From Lachnospiraceae bacterium (lineage in GTDB: Bacteria; Bacillota; Clostridia; Lachnospirales; Lachnospiraceae): DNA of 43,119 bases. Positions 16,704 to 25,010 of this stretch are shown here, one piece after another. Under the pieces are notes generated by a model that saw nothing but the letters and a program-made list of their open reading frames with translations, did no database searches and was not told the DNA's origin. Made by a program: the position numbers and the translations under genes. Within the stretch, counting starts at the first letter, position 1, and each line of letters starts with the position of its first letter. The stretch covers positions 1 to 43,119 of the forward strand of contig JAGCVY010000051.1 in the NCBI GenBank assembly GCA_017962105.1. Reading direction: 5' to 3'.

Positions 16704-17873
16704 ATGAAGGACTTTACGAGGATGAACAGGTTGTTGGAGAGCTTCGTGGAGCAGGGGACGAACCCCGGCTGCGCGGTGGCGGTAATGCAGGGGGATGAGC
16801 TGATCTACCACGGCGAGGCCGGGTACGCGGACATCGAGTCGGGGAAGAAGGTGGACATCCACAGCATGTTCAGCCAGGCGTCCACGACGAAGCTGTTCAC
16901 GTACGCGATTCTCGGGATGATCTACGAGGAAGGAAAATTCCTCTTCAGCGACCCGCTGTATTACTATCTGCCGGAGTGGAAAAATACGCGCAAGTATGTT
17001 GCGCTCCCCAACGGGGAGATCACCACGGCGCCTTTGGAGAAGCCCATCACCATCCGCGACGCGGTGGCGATGATGTGCGGCCTGCCGTACTGCATGGTTC
17101 CCGCTGTGGACCCGTCCACGCCGACGCTTGCAGCCATGAGCCGGCAAATGGCGGAGCTCCTTAAGAACGGGCCCACCACCATCCAGCAGGAGGTGCGCGC
17201 CATGGCGGAGGTCCCCGTGATGTTCGAGCCGGGCTCCCATTGGCTGTACGGCTTCGGCTCCGAGATCACCGGCGTTCTGGTGGAAACCTTTGAGGGGAAG
17301 CCTTTGCGGGAGGTATTCAAGGACCGGCTGATCGATCCGTTGGAACTCGAGGACACGGACACCCTTGCTCGGCCGTGGAACATCGGCCGTATCGTGACCA
17401 ATTATGTAAAGAAGGGACCGGGACAGTTCGAGGCGACGGCGAATTTTTCGTCCCTTGATCCCGACAGCGTGCCGGCGGGAGCGCGTCCGAACCTTCTGAC
17501 AAGCGCTCACGATTTCGCGGTGTTCATGCAGATGCTCGCCAACGGCGGGACGTACAAGGGAAGAAAATTCTTGGGCAGCGGCACGGTTGCGATGCTTCAT
17601 GAAAACCAGCTCGGACCGGTGCAGCTTGCCGATTTCGAGAACGACTATCTTGCCGGCTACGGGTACGGCCTCGGCTTCCGCACGCTGCTCACGCAGAAGT
17701 ACGGACACAACGGGCACCTCGGCGATTTCGGGTGGACCGGCGGTACCGGCATCTGGGTGGAGGCGGATCCGGTCGAGAAGTTCTCCGTGGCGTACATGCA
17801 CAACATGCGACCGAATGACGAGCTGTACCACCATCACAGAGTCCGTGCGGTGGTGAACGGGATCATGCTGTAA
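16704..17873 (+). CDS. Beta-lactamase-fold serine hydrolase
   Basis: The 389-residue protein belongs to the broad class-C beta-lactamase/EstB/D-peptidase family. The nucleophile motif S-x-x-K is Ser60-Thr-Thr-Lys63 in SQASTTKLF, a Tyr motif is in WLYGFGSE, and a third motif is HNGHLGDFGWTGGTG. There is no signal peptide, so a cytoplasmic esterase or amidase is more likely than a secreted beta-lactamase. The ATG at 16704 follows GGAGGT; an earlier GTG/ATG extension of 13 codons lacks a ribosome site. It may be the last gene of the TPR operon (72 bases after the NUDIX-GrpB gene). Confidence 0.88.
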   Translation: MKDFTRMNRLLESFVEQGTNPGCAVAVMQGDELIYHGEAGYADIESGKKVDIHSMFSQASTTKLFTYAILGMIYEEGKFLFSDPLYYYLPEWKNTRKYVALPNGEITTAPLEKPITIRDAVAMMCGLPYCMVPAVDPSTPTLAAMSRQMAELLKNGPTTIQQEVRAMAEVPVMFEPGSHWLYGFGSEITGVLVETFEGKPLREVFKDRLIDPLELEDTDTLARPWNIGRIVTNYVKKGPGQFEATANFSSLDPDSVPAGARPNLLTSAHDFAVFMQMLANGGTYKGRKFLGSGTVAMLHENQLGPVQLADFENDYLAGYGYGLGFRTLLTQKYGHNGHLGDFGWTGGTGIWVEADPVEKFSVAYMHNMRPNDELYHHHRVRAVVNGIML

Positions 17874-17895
17874 CTTCAGATGAAAGAAGAGAAAC

Positions 17896-17934
17896 AAAAA
17901 AAAGAGAGGGACGGGGGGTAAGCCCGTCCCTCTC
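17896..17934 (-). terminator. Intrinsic terminator of hsp20
   Basis: Read on the - strand, a perfect 12-bp stem (17904-17915 with 17923-17934, 7-base loop) is followed by eight T. On the + strand there is no T-run, so it serves hsp20. Confidence 0.93.
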
Positions 17935-17953
17935 CGCATAAGGGGGTTGGAAA

Positions 17954-18397
17954 TCATCCTTCAATGGAGATATATTTCTTCTCTTCAACCTTCGGCTGCT
18001 CTTCCTTCTTCGGACTGGTCACGATCAGGATACCATTCTCGAATTTCGCCTTGATGTCCTCCTCGGTAACCTGCTTGCCCACATAGAAGCTTCTGCTGCA
18101 GGAACCGTAGAAACGCTCGCGGCGAAGGTACTTGCCGTTCTTGTCCTTCTCGTCGTCCTCGGACTTCTTGGTAGCGTTGATCGTCAGGTAACCGTTCTTC
18201 AGCTCCGCTGTGATATCTTCCTTGCCGTAACCCGGCATCTCAATGTCCAGCTGGAATCCGGTATCGGTTTCCTTCACATCGGTCTTCATCAGTCCGTTGA
18301 AAGGATGTGCACCCGCGAAACCGGGTTTTGCAGGAACCATAAAGTCATTGAAAAAGTCATCAAAAAGGTTTTCACCGAAAATACTAGGCATCAACAT
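17954..18397 (-). CDS. hsp20: Small heat-shock protein, Hsp20/alpha-crystallin family
   Basis: The 147-residue protein is a typical small heat-shock chaperone that holds unfolding proteins in the cytoplasm. It has a short N-terminal arm (MLMPSIFGENLFDDFF), an alpha-crystallin domain (about 38-130, with DIEMPGYGKEDI and FENGILIVTSPKK) and the C-terminal I-x-I motif (Ile-Ser-Ile) that docks neighbouring subunits. The start has AAAGGAGGG on the - strand. It is transcribed alone between its own terminator and a perfect CIRCE element, so repression by HrcA is the expected control. HrcA, DnaK and GroEL are not in the window. Confidence 0.95.
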   Translation of the reverse strand: MLMPSIFGENLFDDFFNDFMVPAKPGFAGAHPFNGLMKTDVKETDTGFQLDIEMPGYGKEDITAELKNGYLTINATKKSEDDEKDKNGKYLRRERFYGSCSRSFYVGKQVTEEDIKAKFENGILIVTSPKKEEQPKVEEKKYISIEG

Positions 18398-18514
18398 ATG
18401 TCATCCCTCCTTTGCGTGAAATAACTCACGATCTTGCTTGAAGTAACTCGGGGATCGTGTTCCCTTCGGTGGTCTATGGACGCTCCGTAAGGTCTTTCCC
18501 TTCGTTCTGACTGC

Positions 18515-18543
18515 ATTGTATCACAACTGTTAGCACTCGTCAA
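18515..18543 (-). promoter_or_regulatory. Sigma-A promoter of hsp20
   Basis: On the - strand TTGACG (18543-18538) and TACAAT (18520-18515) are 17 bases apart. The -35 box sits in the spacer of the CIRCE element. The 318-base gap 18398-18715 holds the hsp20 leader, promoter and CIRCE, one ATTTTCCG octamer (18663), and no clear promoter for the esterase. Confidence 0.85.
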
Positions 18544-18556
18544 GAGTGAGTGCTAA
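18530..18556. promoter_or_regulatory. CIRCE element (HrcA operator)
   Basis: A perfect match to TTAGCACTC-N9-GAGTGCTAA at 18530-18538 and 18548-18556. This is the established HrcA binding site of heat-shock genes. Confidence 0.97.
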
Positions 18557-18715
18557 CAAAATTTGTGAATTATTTGTGTCTCCATCGTTTTTAAACTTAG
18601 AAGGAGGGGATCGCACTATGAATTTTGTCTGTCTTGTGGTAAGATAGGACAGTGCGGGACACATTTTCCGATGCGCGTTGATCCCGCATTATAAAGACAA
18701 TCACGGAGGTTTACC

Positions 18716-19537
18716 ATGGCTCATTTTCTGGGAACATTCTTTTCCAAGACCCTCAGCAGGCCGGTTCATTTTACGGCGGTCCTGAGCAACGACATCGCGT
18801 ACGGCGCGGAGAACAATCCGCATTATCAGAGACCCGCGAAAAATGTATATCTGCTGCACGGCTACAGCGGCTGCGACACCGACTGGTTCACAAACGCGCC
18901 CCTCGGGGAGATCGCGAACCGGTTCAACGTGAACTTCTTCCTGCCGAACGGTGATAATAACTTCTATCTGGATCAGCCGCAGACAGGCTGCAAATACGCA
19001 AGCTACGTGGGAAAGGAATTTGTCGAATACACCCGCAAGACCTTCGGTCTCTCAGATAAGAGGGAGGACACCTTCATCGGCGGTCTCTCCATGGGCGGCT
19101 TCGGCTCGCTGCATACGGCCTTCATGTTCCCGGAGACCTTCGGCAAGGTGATGGCGCTCTCGTCGGCGCTCATCCAGAACGGACTGTCGTTCTTCAAGCC
19201 GGATATGGAAAACGGCATGGCAAACTACGAATACTATACATGGATCTTCGGCGATCTGCAGAACGCCGCGAAGACGGACATCAACCCTGAGGTCCTGGTG
19301 CGCAACCTGAAGGAGAGCGGGGCGCAGATCCCCGACGTGTTCATGGCATGCGGCACGGAGGACTTCCTGTACCGCCCGAACTGCGATTTCAAGGCGTTCC
19401 TCGATTCCATCGACGTTCCGGCAACCTACGTAACCGCTCCGGGCGTACACGATTTCGAGTTCTGGCGCAAGCATCTGGTGACCGGCCTCACATGGGCTCT
19501 GGAGCCGGAGAAGTTCGCGGAGGAGTTCGGAAAATAA
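18716..19537 (+). CDS. Esterase of the EstA / S-formylglutathione hydrolase (esterase D) family
   Basis: The 273-residue alpha/beta hydrolase has the catalytic triad Ser125 (GGLSMGGFG), Asp216 (ACGTEDFL) and His245 (GVHDFEFW), and the oxyanion-side HGYSG motif at 48-52. No signal peptide is present. The nearest characterised group acts on short acyl esters and acetylated sugars, such as tributyrin esterases and acetyl-xylan esterases; given the xylan genes 10 kb away a carbohydrate acetylesterase role is possible but unproven. The ATG follows ACGGAGGT. The gene stands alone and ends at a terminator shared with the small convergent gene. Confidence 0.9.
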   Translation: MAHFLGTFFSKTLSRPVHFTAVLSNDIAYGAENNPHYQRPAKNVYLLHGYSGCDTDWFTNAPLGEIANRFNVNFFLPNGDNNFYLDQPQTGCKYASYVGKEFVEYTRKTFGLSDKREDTFIGGLSMGGFGSLHTAFMFPETFGKVMALSSALIQNGLSFFKPDMENGMANYEYYTWIFGDLQNAAKTDINPEVLVRNLKESGAQIPDVFMACGTEDFLYRPNCDFKAFLDSIDVPATYVTAPGVHDFEFWRKHLVTGLTWALEPEKFAEEFGK

Positions 19538-19557
19538 TAGTAGAAGAGTGAGAAATA

Positions 19558-19596
19558 GCGGGTGCCCTCGTTATGGGGAGCACCCGCTTGGTTTTT
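19558..19596 (+). terminator. Intrinsic terminator of the esterase gene
   Basis: An 8-bp GC-rich outer stem (19558-19565 with 19580-19587) with further inner pairing is followed by TTGGTTTTT. It lies between two convergent genes and may act in both directions. Confidence 0.8.
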
Positions 19597-19616
19597 GAAG
19601 AGATTGTTTTGATGAA

Positions 19617-20045
19617 TCAGAACTTGCCGACGGTCGTGCCGACCACGGGCAGAGCCGTGACGTCGAGGATGATCCATGCCGTCATGCCTGCTTCGATGGT
19701 GTGCTTGTGCATGTTGGCCGCAAGCTCATCTTTGAAATCCATGGCGTCGCACTTCATGACGTCGAGGATCGGTACCAGCATCGGGCTGCCGTTAATGAAG
19801 AGAACAACGGCGTCGTTCTGCGAGAAGGAACCTGCGGTAACCGGGCCGCGGACTACGCAGCGGTCCTTGTACAGCTTGGCACGCTTGATGCCGACTTCCG
19901 TCGACTTGGGAGCGATCTGGAAAGCCTCGTCGATCCTGAACATGTTGGCATATACGCCGTTGGCCGGAAGGGACTCCGCGGGGAACGGCTGAGCAGCCGG
20001 CGCGGGAGCTTCCTTAGGCCCGAAAAGCTTACTGAAAAACCCCAT
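19617..20045 (-). CDS. Small protein with EF-Tu domain II-like beta-barrel
   Basis: The 142-residue protein starts MGFFSKLFG and has a Pro/Ala-rich linker to about residue 30. The remainder, from about 45, reads like the domain II barrel of translation GTPases: a G-x-V-x-x-G-x-[FI] turn (RGPVTAGSFSQND), a VPILDV strand, and an AGM-x-x-x-[IV]-x-LD-type strand (EAGMTAWIILD). There is no GTPase domain. This likeness is my own reading and needs a profile search. The ATG at 20045 has AAGGAGG upstream; a longer frame begins inside the promoter. It is transcribed alone. Confidence 0.8.
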   Translation of the reverse strand: MGFFSKLFGPKEAPAPAAQPFPAESLPANGVYANMFRIDEAFQIAPKSTEVGIKRAKLYKDRCVVRGPVTAGSFSQNDAVVLFINGSPMLVPILDVMKCDAMDFKDELAANMHKHTIEAGMTAWIILDVTALPVVGTTVGKF

Positions 20046-20119
20046 AATACTTTCCTCCTTATTCGGCGGTTTGTTTCCGTTGCGTTTACCCGCAGGAAAC
20101 CCGCTTTTTTGTAACTTAC

Positions 20120-20148
20120 AGTATACCACAGCCGGTTTTCGTATGCAA
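20120..20148 (-). promoter_or_regulatory. Sigma-A promoter of the small EF-Tu-like gene
   Basis: On the - strand TTGCAT (20148-20143) and TATACT (20125-20120, with extended TGG) are 17 bases apart, about 75 bases before the start codon. Confidence 0.8.
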
Positions 20149-20212
20149 TGAAGAATGGCCCCGGAAAGCGAGGATTTAACGGAAATGTAACAAGCGGATT
20201 CTCTTCTTAGTC

Positions 20213-20240
20213 TTGCGTTTTCCGCGTTCGTGAGTATAAT
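20213..20240 (+). promoter_or_regulatory. Promoter of the PAP2-GT2 operon
   Basis: TTGCGT (20213-20218) and TATAAT (20235-20240) are 16 bases apart, about 90 bases before the PAP2 start. Confidence 0.7.
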
Positions 20241-20328
20241 ATACTTGGTTCATTGTGTGGGTACGAAATAAAGCCGTTTTTTCTGACCGTGCGCGCAGCG
20301 GTCAAATACAGGATAAAGAGGTTACAGT

Positions 20329-20970
20329 ATGCCGTTTTTGACGATGGATGCGGATATCCTTCTGTACATTCAGGATCATATCCGAAGCAGCTTTCTGGAT
20401 AAGATTTTTCCGAACATAACATTCTTAGGGGACGCCGGGATCTTCTGGATCCTGCTGACCGTCGTGTTCCTCTGCTTTAGGAAGACGAGGCGCGCGGCCG
20501 TCTGCTCGGCCATCGCTCTGGTCGGTTCACTGCTTCTGAACAACTGTATTCTCAAGCCTCTTGTGAACCGCACGAGACCGTACGAGCTGATCGAGGGCCT
20601 GGTGCTGATCGGTGAGAAGGCGAAGGACGGATCGTTCCCGTCGGGACACACGGCGGCGAGCATCGCATCGGCAGTGGCAATGTGCCGGTACCTTAAGAAG
20701 CGCTGGTACCTGCCGTTGATCGGTCTCGCGCTGATGATCAGCTTTTCACGGCTGTACATCGGGATCCATTACCCGACAGACGTGCTTGTCGGATTGCTGG
20801 ACGGTATTCTGCTGGCAGTGATCGCGTGGGTGATCGAGAGCAAGCTGTACCGCGGAGTGCCGAAGTATGCGGCATTTGCCGGGACGGATACGGCGATCGC
20901 CGGAAAGAGCCCGGATGACAAGAGCAGTGATGACCATAAGGAAAATGATGATACTACAACTGTAGTATAG
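20329..20970 (+). CDS. PAP2-family membrane phosphatase
   Basis: The 213-residue protein has about five or six membrane helices and all three PAP2 motifs: K76-x6-R83P84 (KPLVNRTRP), P104-S-G-H107, and S140R141-x5-H147-x3-D151 (SRLYIGIHYPTD). These form the active site of lipid phosphatases that act on undecaprenyl pyrophosphate or phosphatidate. The C-terminal 35 residues are polar and acidic. AAAGAGG precedes the ATG. The next gene, a GT2-GtrA fusion, follows within 40 bases, so recycling of a lipid carrier used in envelope glycan synthesis is a reasonable inference. Confidence 0.92.
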   Translation: MPFLTMDADILLYIQDHIRSSFLDKIFPNITFLGDAGIFWILLTVVFLCFRKTRRAAVCSAIALVGSLLLNNCILKPLVNRTRPYELIEGLVLIGEKAKDGSFPSGHTAASIASAVAMCRYLKKRWYLPLIGLALMISFSRLYIGIHYPTDVLVGLLDGILLAVIAWVIESKLYRGVPKYAAFAGTDTAIAGKSPDDKSSDDHKENDDTTTVV

Positions 20971-20995
20971 CACAGGTTTGTGTATAGCACAGGTT
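20951..20995. repeat. Inverted and tandem repeats at the PAP2/GT2 junction
   Basis: A perfect 8-bp inverted repeat (20951-20958 with 20961-20968) is followed by a 14-base direct repeat GTATAGCACAGGTT at 20965-20978 and 20982-20995. They cover the PAP2 stop codon. This may be a slippage product; no function is evident. Confidence 0.8.
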
Positions 20996-21010
20996 GCAGG
21001 GAGGTACGGT

Positions 21011-22135
21011 TTGAACGTAACGATCGTTCTTCCGTCGCTGAACCCCGATGAGAAAATGATCCATACCGTGGAGGGTATCCTCGCGGAAGGGTTCACGGAC
21101 ATCGTGGTTGTGGATGACGGCAGCGCAGCGGAATATAAGAAGCCCTTTGAAACGGTGGCGGCGATGAACGGCGTGACCGTCCTTACGCACGAGGTGAACA
21201 AGGGCAAGGGCCGCGCGATGAAGACGGCGTTTGAATATATCCTGGAAAACCGGCCGGAGTCCGAGGGAGTGGTGACGGTCGACGGCGACGGGCAGCATTT
21301 GCCGAAGGATATCCGCGCCTGCGCGGAGGCGATGCTCGAGCAGGGCGACAAGGTTGTTCTCGGCGTGCGCGATTTCAGCAAGCCGGACGTTCCGTTCAAG
21401 AGCCGCAACGGCAACAACATCACTAAGGCGGTGTTCCGCATCTTCTGCGGCATCCGCATCAGCGACACGCAGACGGGGCTCCGTGCGATCCCGCGGCAGC
21501 ATCTGCCGCTCATGTGTGAGATCGGGGGCGAGCGCTATGAGTACGAGACCAACCAGCTGCTGATCTTCAAGGACAAGGGAGTCGGGCTGCACGAGGTCGT
21601 GATCGACACGGTGTACATCGACGACAATGCCTCCTCGCATTTTCATCCGTTCCGCGATTCGTGGCGGATTTACAAGATCATATTCAAGCACATCGGGTCC
21701 TCCGTGTTCGCAAAATTCTTAGGAGCGTCGCTTGTGTGCTTCCTTGTCGACACGCTGCTGTTCTTCCTCCTGAACGTCGGGCTGGAAGGCGCGGGCATGC
21801 GCAAGGCGGACAGCCAGCTGCGCATCGCGCTTGCAACGGTGGGCGCGCGCGTGGTCAGCACCATCGTGAACTTCTGCCTGAACCGCAGGCTTGTGTTCAA
21901 GAGCGAGAACTCGGTGGGCGGAACGCTGGTGCGATATTACATATTGGCGATCTGTCAGATGACAGCGTCGTTCCTTCTCGTCGATCTCGTTGCGGAGCGT
22001 GTGTTCGGCATGAGTGCGGGCATCGGGGAGTCGTTCGTCAAGTTTGTCGTGGACATGTGTCTGTTCGCGGTCAGTTTCTATGTGCAGAAGCATTGGGTAT
22101 TTGCCAATCGAAATAAGAATGGGGAGAATAGTTGA
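21011..22135 (+). CDS. GT2 glycosyltransferase fused to a GtrA-like membrane domain
   Basis: The 374-residue protein has an N-terminal GT-A domain of the DPM1/GtrB type (about 1-215): VVVDDGS, the metal-binding VDGDGQH, and DTQTGLRA. It then has a GtrA-like domain of about four membrane helices (about 235-370). Such proteins move sugars onto or across on a polyprenyl-phosphate carrier. The TTG at 21011 is chosen because GGGAGG stands just upstream at 20999-21004; upstream codons in frame lack a ribosome site and run into the junction repeats. Its stop overlaps the next start (TGATG), so the glycosidase is co-translated. Confidence 0.92.
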   Translation: MNVTIVLPSLNPDEKMIHTVEGILAEGFTDIVVVDDGSAAEYKKPFETVAAMNGVTVLTHEVNKGKGRAMKTAFEYILENRPESEGVVTVDGDGQHLPKDIRACAEAMLEQGDKVVLGVRDFSKPDVPFKSRNGNNITKAVFRIFCGIRISDTQTGLRAIPRQHLPLMCEIGGERYEYETNQLLIFKDKGVGLHEVVIDTVYIDDNASSHFHPFRDSWRIYKIIFKHIGSSVFAKFLGASLVCFLVDTLLFFLLNVGLEGAGMRKADSQLRIALATVGARVVSTIVNFCLNRRLVFKSENSVGGTLVRYYILAICQMTASFLLVDLVAERVFGMSAGIGESFVKFVVDMCLFAVSFYVQKHWVFANRNKNGENS

Positions 22136-23229
22136 TGGGAAAGAGGATTTTACGGTATTTTCTGCGGTTTCTGCTGTTGTTGCTCGTGACGCTTCTCGTC
22201 CTTGCGGGTGCGCTGTACGGCGTCATCTACAAGTGCTGCAACGGCCCGTCGGAGGCGGCAAAGGCAACGTTCATCACGACGATCCTGGAGACAGGTCAGT
22301 TAAAGTTCCTCGCGTCGTGGGTATGCTCTGCGGATGAGATTCAGGCGGTTGTCGATCAGAACAAGATGAAGCCGATGGAGACCGAGAGCGACCGAAGCCT
22401 GATCAAGATCAACCGTGGCCAGGGCCCGGACATTGAAGATCCGGTCACGCCCGAGGGACGGAAGATCGTGTACGATGAGAACGGCGTGTATATCGAGGAA
22501 GTCGCCGGAAGAACATTTTTCGGGAAAATGATGGTCATCAAGGACCCGGCACAGGTGATCGTGGGAACGACTTACCCGTGGGGTGAGTACGGCAAGGATC
22601 TTGACAAGATCGTCAAGGAGTGCGGCGGTGTCGGCGGCGTGAACGGCGGCCTGTACCAGTCAGACCAGAACAAGGGCGGCAAGCCGTACGGCGTTGTCGT
22701 GTCGAAGGGTCAGATCCAGTACAATTCCCCGTCGCAGCGAGGTCTGTATCTGATCGGTCTGGATGAATCGGACATCCTGGTAGTCAAGGACATTCAGGGT
22801 ATGAAGGCGGCGGATGTGGAGAAGTACGTCAAGGAAGCAAAGATCCGCGATGCCGTTACGTTCCAGGAGGAAGCCTCCGATGTGAACAACCACTTCGTTC
22901 CGCTTGTCATAGACGGCAAGGGGCGTGAGCTGAGCGGACAGGGCAGCGGCAGCAACCCGCGTACGGCCATCGGTCAGCGCGCGGACGGCGCGATCCTTCT
23001 GTTCGTCACGGACGGACGAGGCGCGGGCGGACATCTCGGCGCAACCGCGTCCGATCTGATCAGCGTCATGCTGGACTTCGGTGCGGTGACGGCTGCAAAC
23101 CTCGACGGCGGCAGCTCCTCGACGATGTACTACAAGGACCAGTATGAGATGACGAGTGTCACCTTCTATTATCAGAACTCTTCATGGCGTCTGCCGGATG
23201 CCATGGTTGTCATGCCGCCGGCAAAATGA
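22135..23229 (+). CDS. Phosphodiester glycosidase (NAGPA-like) membrane protein
   Basis: The 364-residue protein has one N-terminal membrane helix (about 8-32) and an outer phosphodiester glycosidase domain (pfam09992, related to the mammalian uncovering enzyme). Signature stretches are GGVGGVNGGLYQ, NPRTAIGQRADGAILLFVTDGR and ANLDGGSSSTM. Family members cut sugar-phosphodiester linkages, and in Gram-positives are linked to teichoic acid or exopolysaccharide turnover. The ATG overlaps the previous stop (TGATG). With the PAP2 and GT2-GtrA genes this suggests an envelope glycan pathway; the exact polymer is unknown. Confidence 0.92.
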   Translation: MGKRILRYFLRFLLLLLVTLLVLAGALYGVIYKCCNGPSEAAKATFITTILETGQLKFLASWVCSADEIQAVVDQNKMKPMETESDRSLIKINRGQGPDIEDPVTPEGRKIVYDENGVYIEEVAGRTFFGKMMVIKDPAQVIVGTTYPWGEYGKDLDKIVKECGGVGGVNGGLYQSDQNKGGKPYGVVVSKGQIQYNSPSQRGLYLIGLDESDILVVKDIQGMKAADVEKYVKEAKIRDAVTFQEEASDVNNHFVPLVIDGKGRELSGQGSGSNPRTAIGQRADGAILLFVTDGRGAGGHLGATASDLISVMLDFGAVTAANLDGGSSSTMYYKDQYEMTSVTFYYQNSSWRLPDAMVVMPPAK

Positions 23230-23306
23230 CCGGACGGGGGACTGTTGAGGAAACGAAGGAAGATTTGAACAACGGAAGTACGAAAGAGTAGGGGGATTAT
23301 TTCTCT

Positions 23307-24929
23307 GTGGCAGTAGATGAGAATAACAAGAAACAAAGCCGGGGCGAGCGGTACCGCAATCTGTACAACGCCTACCGCGACGAGGCGGATGCCAGTGAGG
23401 ATGACTTCTGGGACTCGCTCGGAACTGCAAAGCAGGACGAGGATGACGAGGAAGTGCAGGAGCTGATCCGGAGCATCGTTTACGGCGATCAGGATAAGAA
23501 TAATACAGATGATGACGATGACCTTGCGGAGGTGGATCCCGAATACATCCGCAGGAAGTCAGAGGCGTTCGGCGTGAGTTCCTCGGGATCGGAGAGACAG
23601 TCATCAGCACCGGCAACCCGGTCGGCAGGAGCTGCGAAGAAGGCAGGCACGAGGAAAAATGCACAGACAAAGGCGGCGAAGGAGAAGAAGCGCAAGATCA
23701 AGCGCGGACGCAGAATGTTCCTTGTGTTCCTTGCGTTGTGGGTTATCGCGCTGATCATCCTCGGAGGGTGGCTGTGGCGCTACACGGACCGCTGTCTGGT
23801 CGACTACGAGAATTCGCAGCCGGAGAACAATGTGGAGCGGCTGCTTGAGGAGTTTAAGGCCAAGGTAAAGGACGGCTCCATCGAAAAGGAGATCACGATC
23901 AAGGCGGAAGGCAGTGAGTTCGAGACCGACGAGGAGATCACTGCATTCGTGAAGAACCGTTATCTGACGGAGCTTAAGAATGTTCAGCAGTACACCTGTG
24001 TGAAAAATAAAAACAGCTACAGCACGACCAACCCGGTTTACGACATCTTAGGCGACGGCAAGGTTGTCGCGCAGATGCGCATGACCTCGTACAATCCCAA
24101 GAAGATCCTCGCGATCCTCGAGGTGTGCGAGTGGAAGATCGATTCGATCAAGCCGGTTGTGAATACGGATGATCTTACGACGACGGGATACCTCTATACG
24201 GTTCCGACGGGATACAAGGTCACGGTCAACGGCAAGGAACTGACGAAGGAGCATATTGTGAGCATCAGCGAGGTGCCGAAGGAGCTTGAGTATGTGAGCA
24301 AGTACGTTACGATCCCGACCAATGTAACGTACGCCGTAAACCATATTCTTCTCGAGCCTACGGTCGTCATCACCGACGAAAACGGCGAGATCGTCGATGC
24401 CGAGAAGGATGAGAAGGGATACATCAACATCTCATACGCGCCTAAGACCGGTATGGAAATGCCTCAGGACCGGTATGACGTTGCCCTGGATATCGCGACC
24501 AAGTGGGGCGATTTTACGACGAATGACATGCCCGGTGAGAAACGCGGTCTGTACTCGATCCGCAAGTACATCGTGACCGATTCCGATTTCTTCTACGCAG
24601 CGGAGAGCTACGCGAAGAGTATCGATATCACGTTCGTCAGTTCGCACACGACCGACAAGCCGGCTCTCACGAACCTGTCGGTTACCGAGTACACGGAGTA
24701 CACGGAGAACTGCTTCTCCTGCCACATCGATTACATCAAGAACATGCATCTCACGAAGAACAACAAGCATGTGACGCAGCATATCGATGAGTACTTCTAT
24801 TACATTTACATCGACGACAGCGACGACGGTGTTGACAATCCCCGCTGGGCGCTGGTCGATATGCTTTCCGCCACCAAGCAGAGGACGGAGACGACCGACG
24901 ATCAGACAACGGACGGTCAGACAGACTGA
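23307..24929 (+). CDS. Single-pass membrane protein of unknown function
   Basis: I do not recognise a family. The 540-residue protein has a cytoplasmic N-terminal half of about 135 residues that is acidic, then Ser/Ala/Lys-rich with a basic patch (KEKKRKIKRGRR), one membrane helix (about 137-157), and an outer region of about 380 residues rich in beta-type sequence, with VTVNGKEL and EPTVVITDENGEIV. The tail is Thr/Asp rich. The GTG start follows AGGGGGA. It lies 77 bases after the glycosidase, probably in the same operon, and ends at a strong terminator. A role in envelope assembly or sensing is only suggested by its neighbours. Confidence 0.82.
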   Translation: MAVDENNKKQSRGERYRNLYNAYRDEADASEDDFWDSLGTAKQDEDDEEVQELIRSIVYGDQDKNNTDDDDDLAEVDPEYIRRKSEAFGVSSSGSERQSSAPATRSAGAAKKAGTRKNAQTKAAKEKKRKIKRGRRMFLVFLALWVIALIILGGWLWRYTDRCLVDYENSQPENNVERLLEEFKAKVKDGSIEKEITIKAEGSEFETDEEITAFVKNRYLTELKNVQQYTCVKNKNSYSTTNPVYDILGDGKVVAQMRMTSYNPKKILAILEVCEWKIDSIKPVVNTDDLTTTGYLYTVPTGYKVTVNGKELTKEHIVSISEVPKELEYVSKYVTIPTNVTYAVNHILLEPTVVITDENGEIVDAEKDEKGYINISYAPKTGMEMPQDRYDVALDIATKWGDFTTNDMPGEKRGLYSIRKYIVTDSDFFYAAESYAKSIDITFVSSHTTDKPALTNLSVTEYTEYTENCFSCHIDYIKNMHLTKNNKHVTQHIDEYFYYIYIDDSDDGVDNPRWALVDMLSATKQRTETTDDQTTDGQTD

Positions 24930-24966
24930 TCCTGCGGGCGATTGACCAACTTCACGGAAACAACGG

Positions 24967-24993
24967 GAAGGATCCTTCGGGGTCCTTCTTTTT
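24967..24993 (+). terminator. Intrinsic terminator of the envelope operon
   Basis: A 9-bp stem (24967-24975 with 24980-24988, one G-T pair) with a TTCG tetraloop is followed by five T. Confidence 0.92.
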
Positions 24994-25010
24994 GTCTATG
25001 CCGGAGTGAT

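Noticed and set aside
16704-17873. A true beta-lactamase.
   Set aside because: There is no signal peptide and the motifs fit the wider esterase/peptidase family, so resistance is not claimed.
18618-18647. 9-codon ORF with a good ribosome site before the esterase.
   Set aside because: No hairpins or attenuator design follow, so chance is the simpler view.
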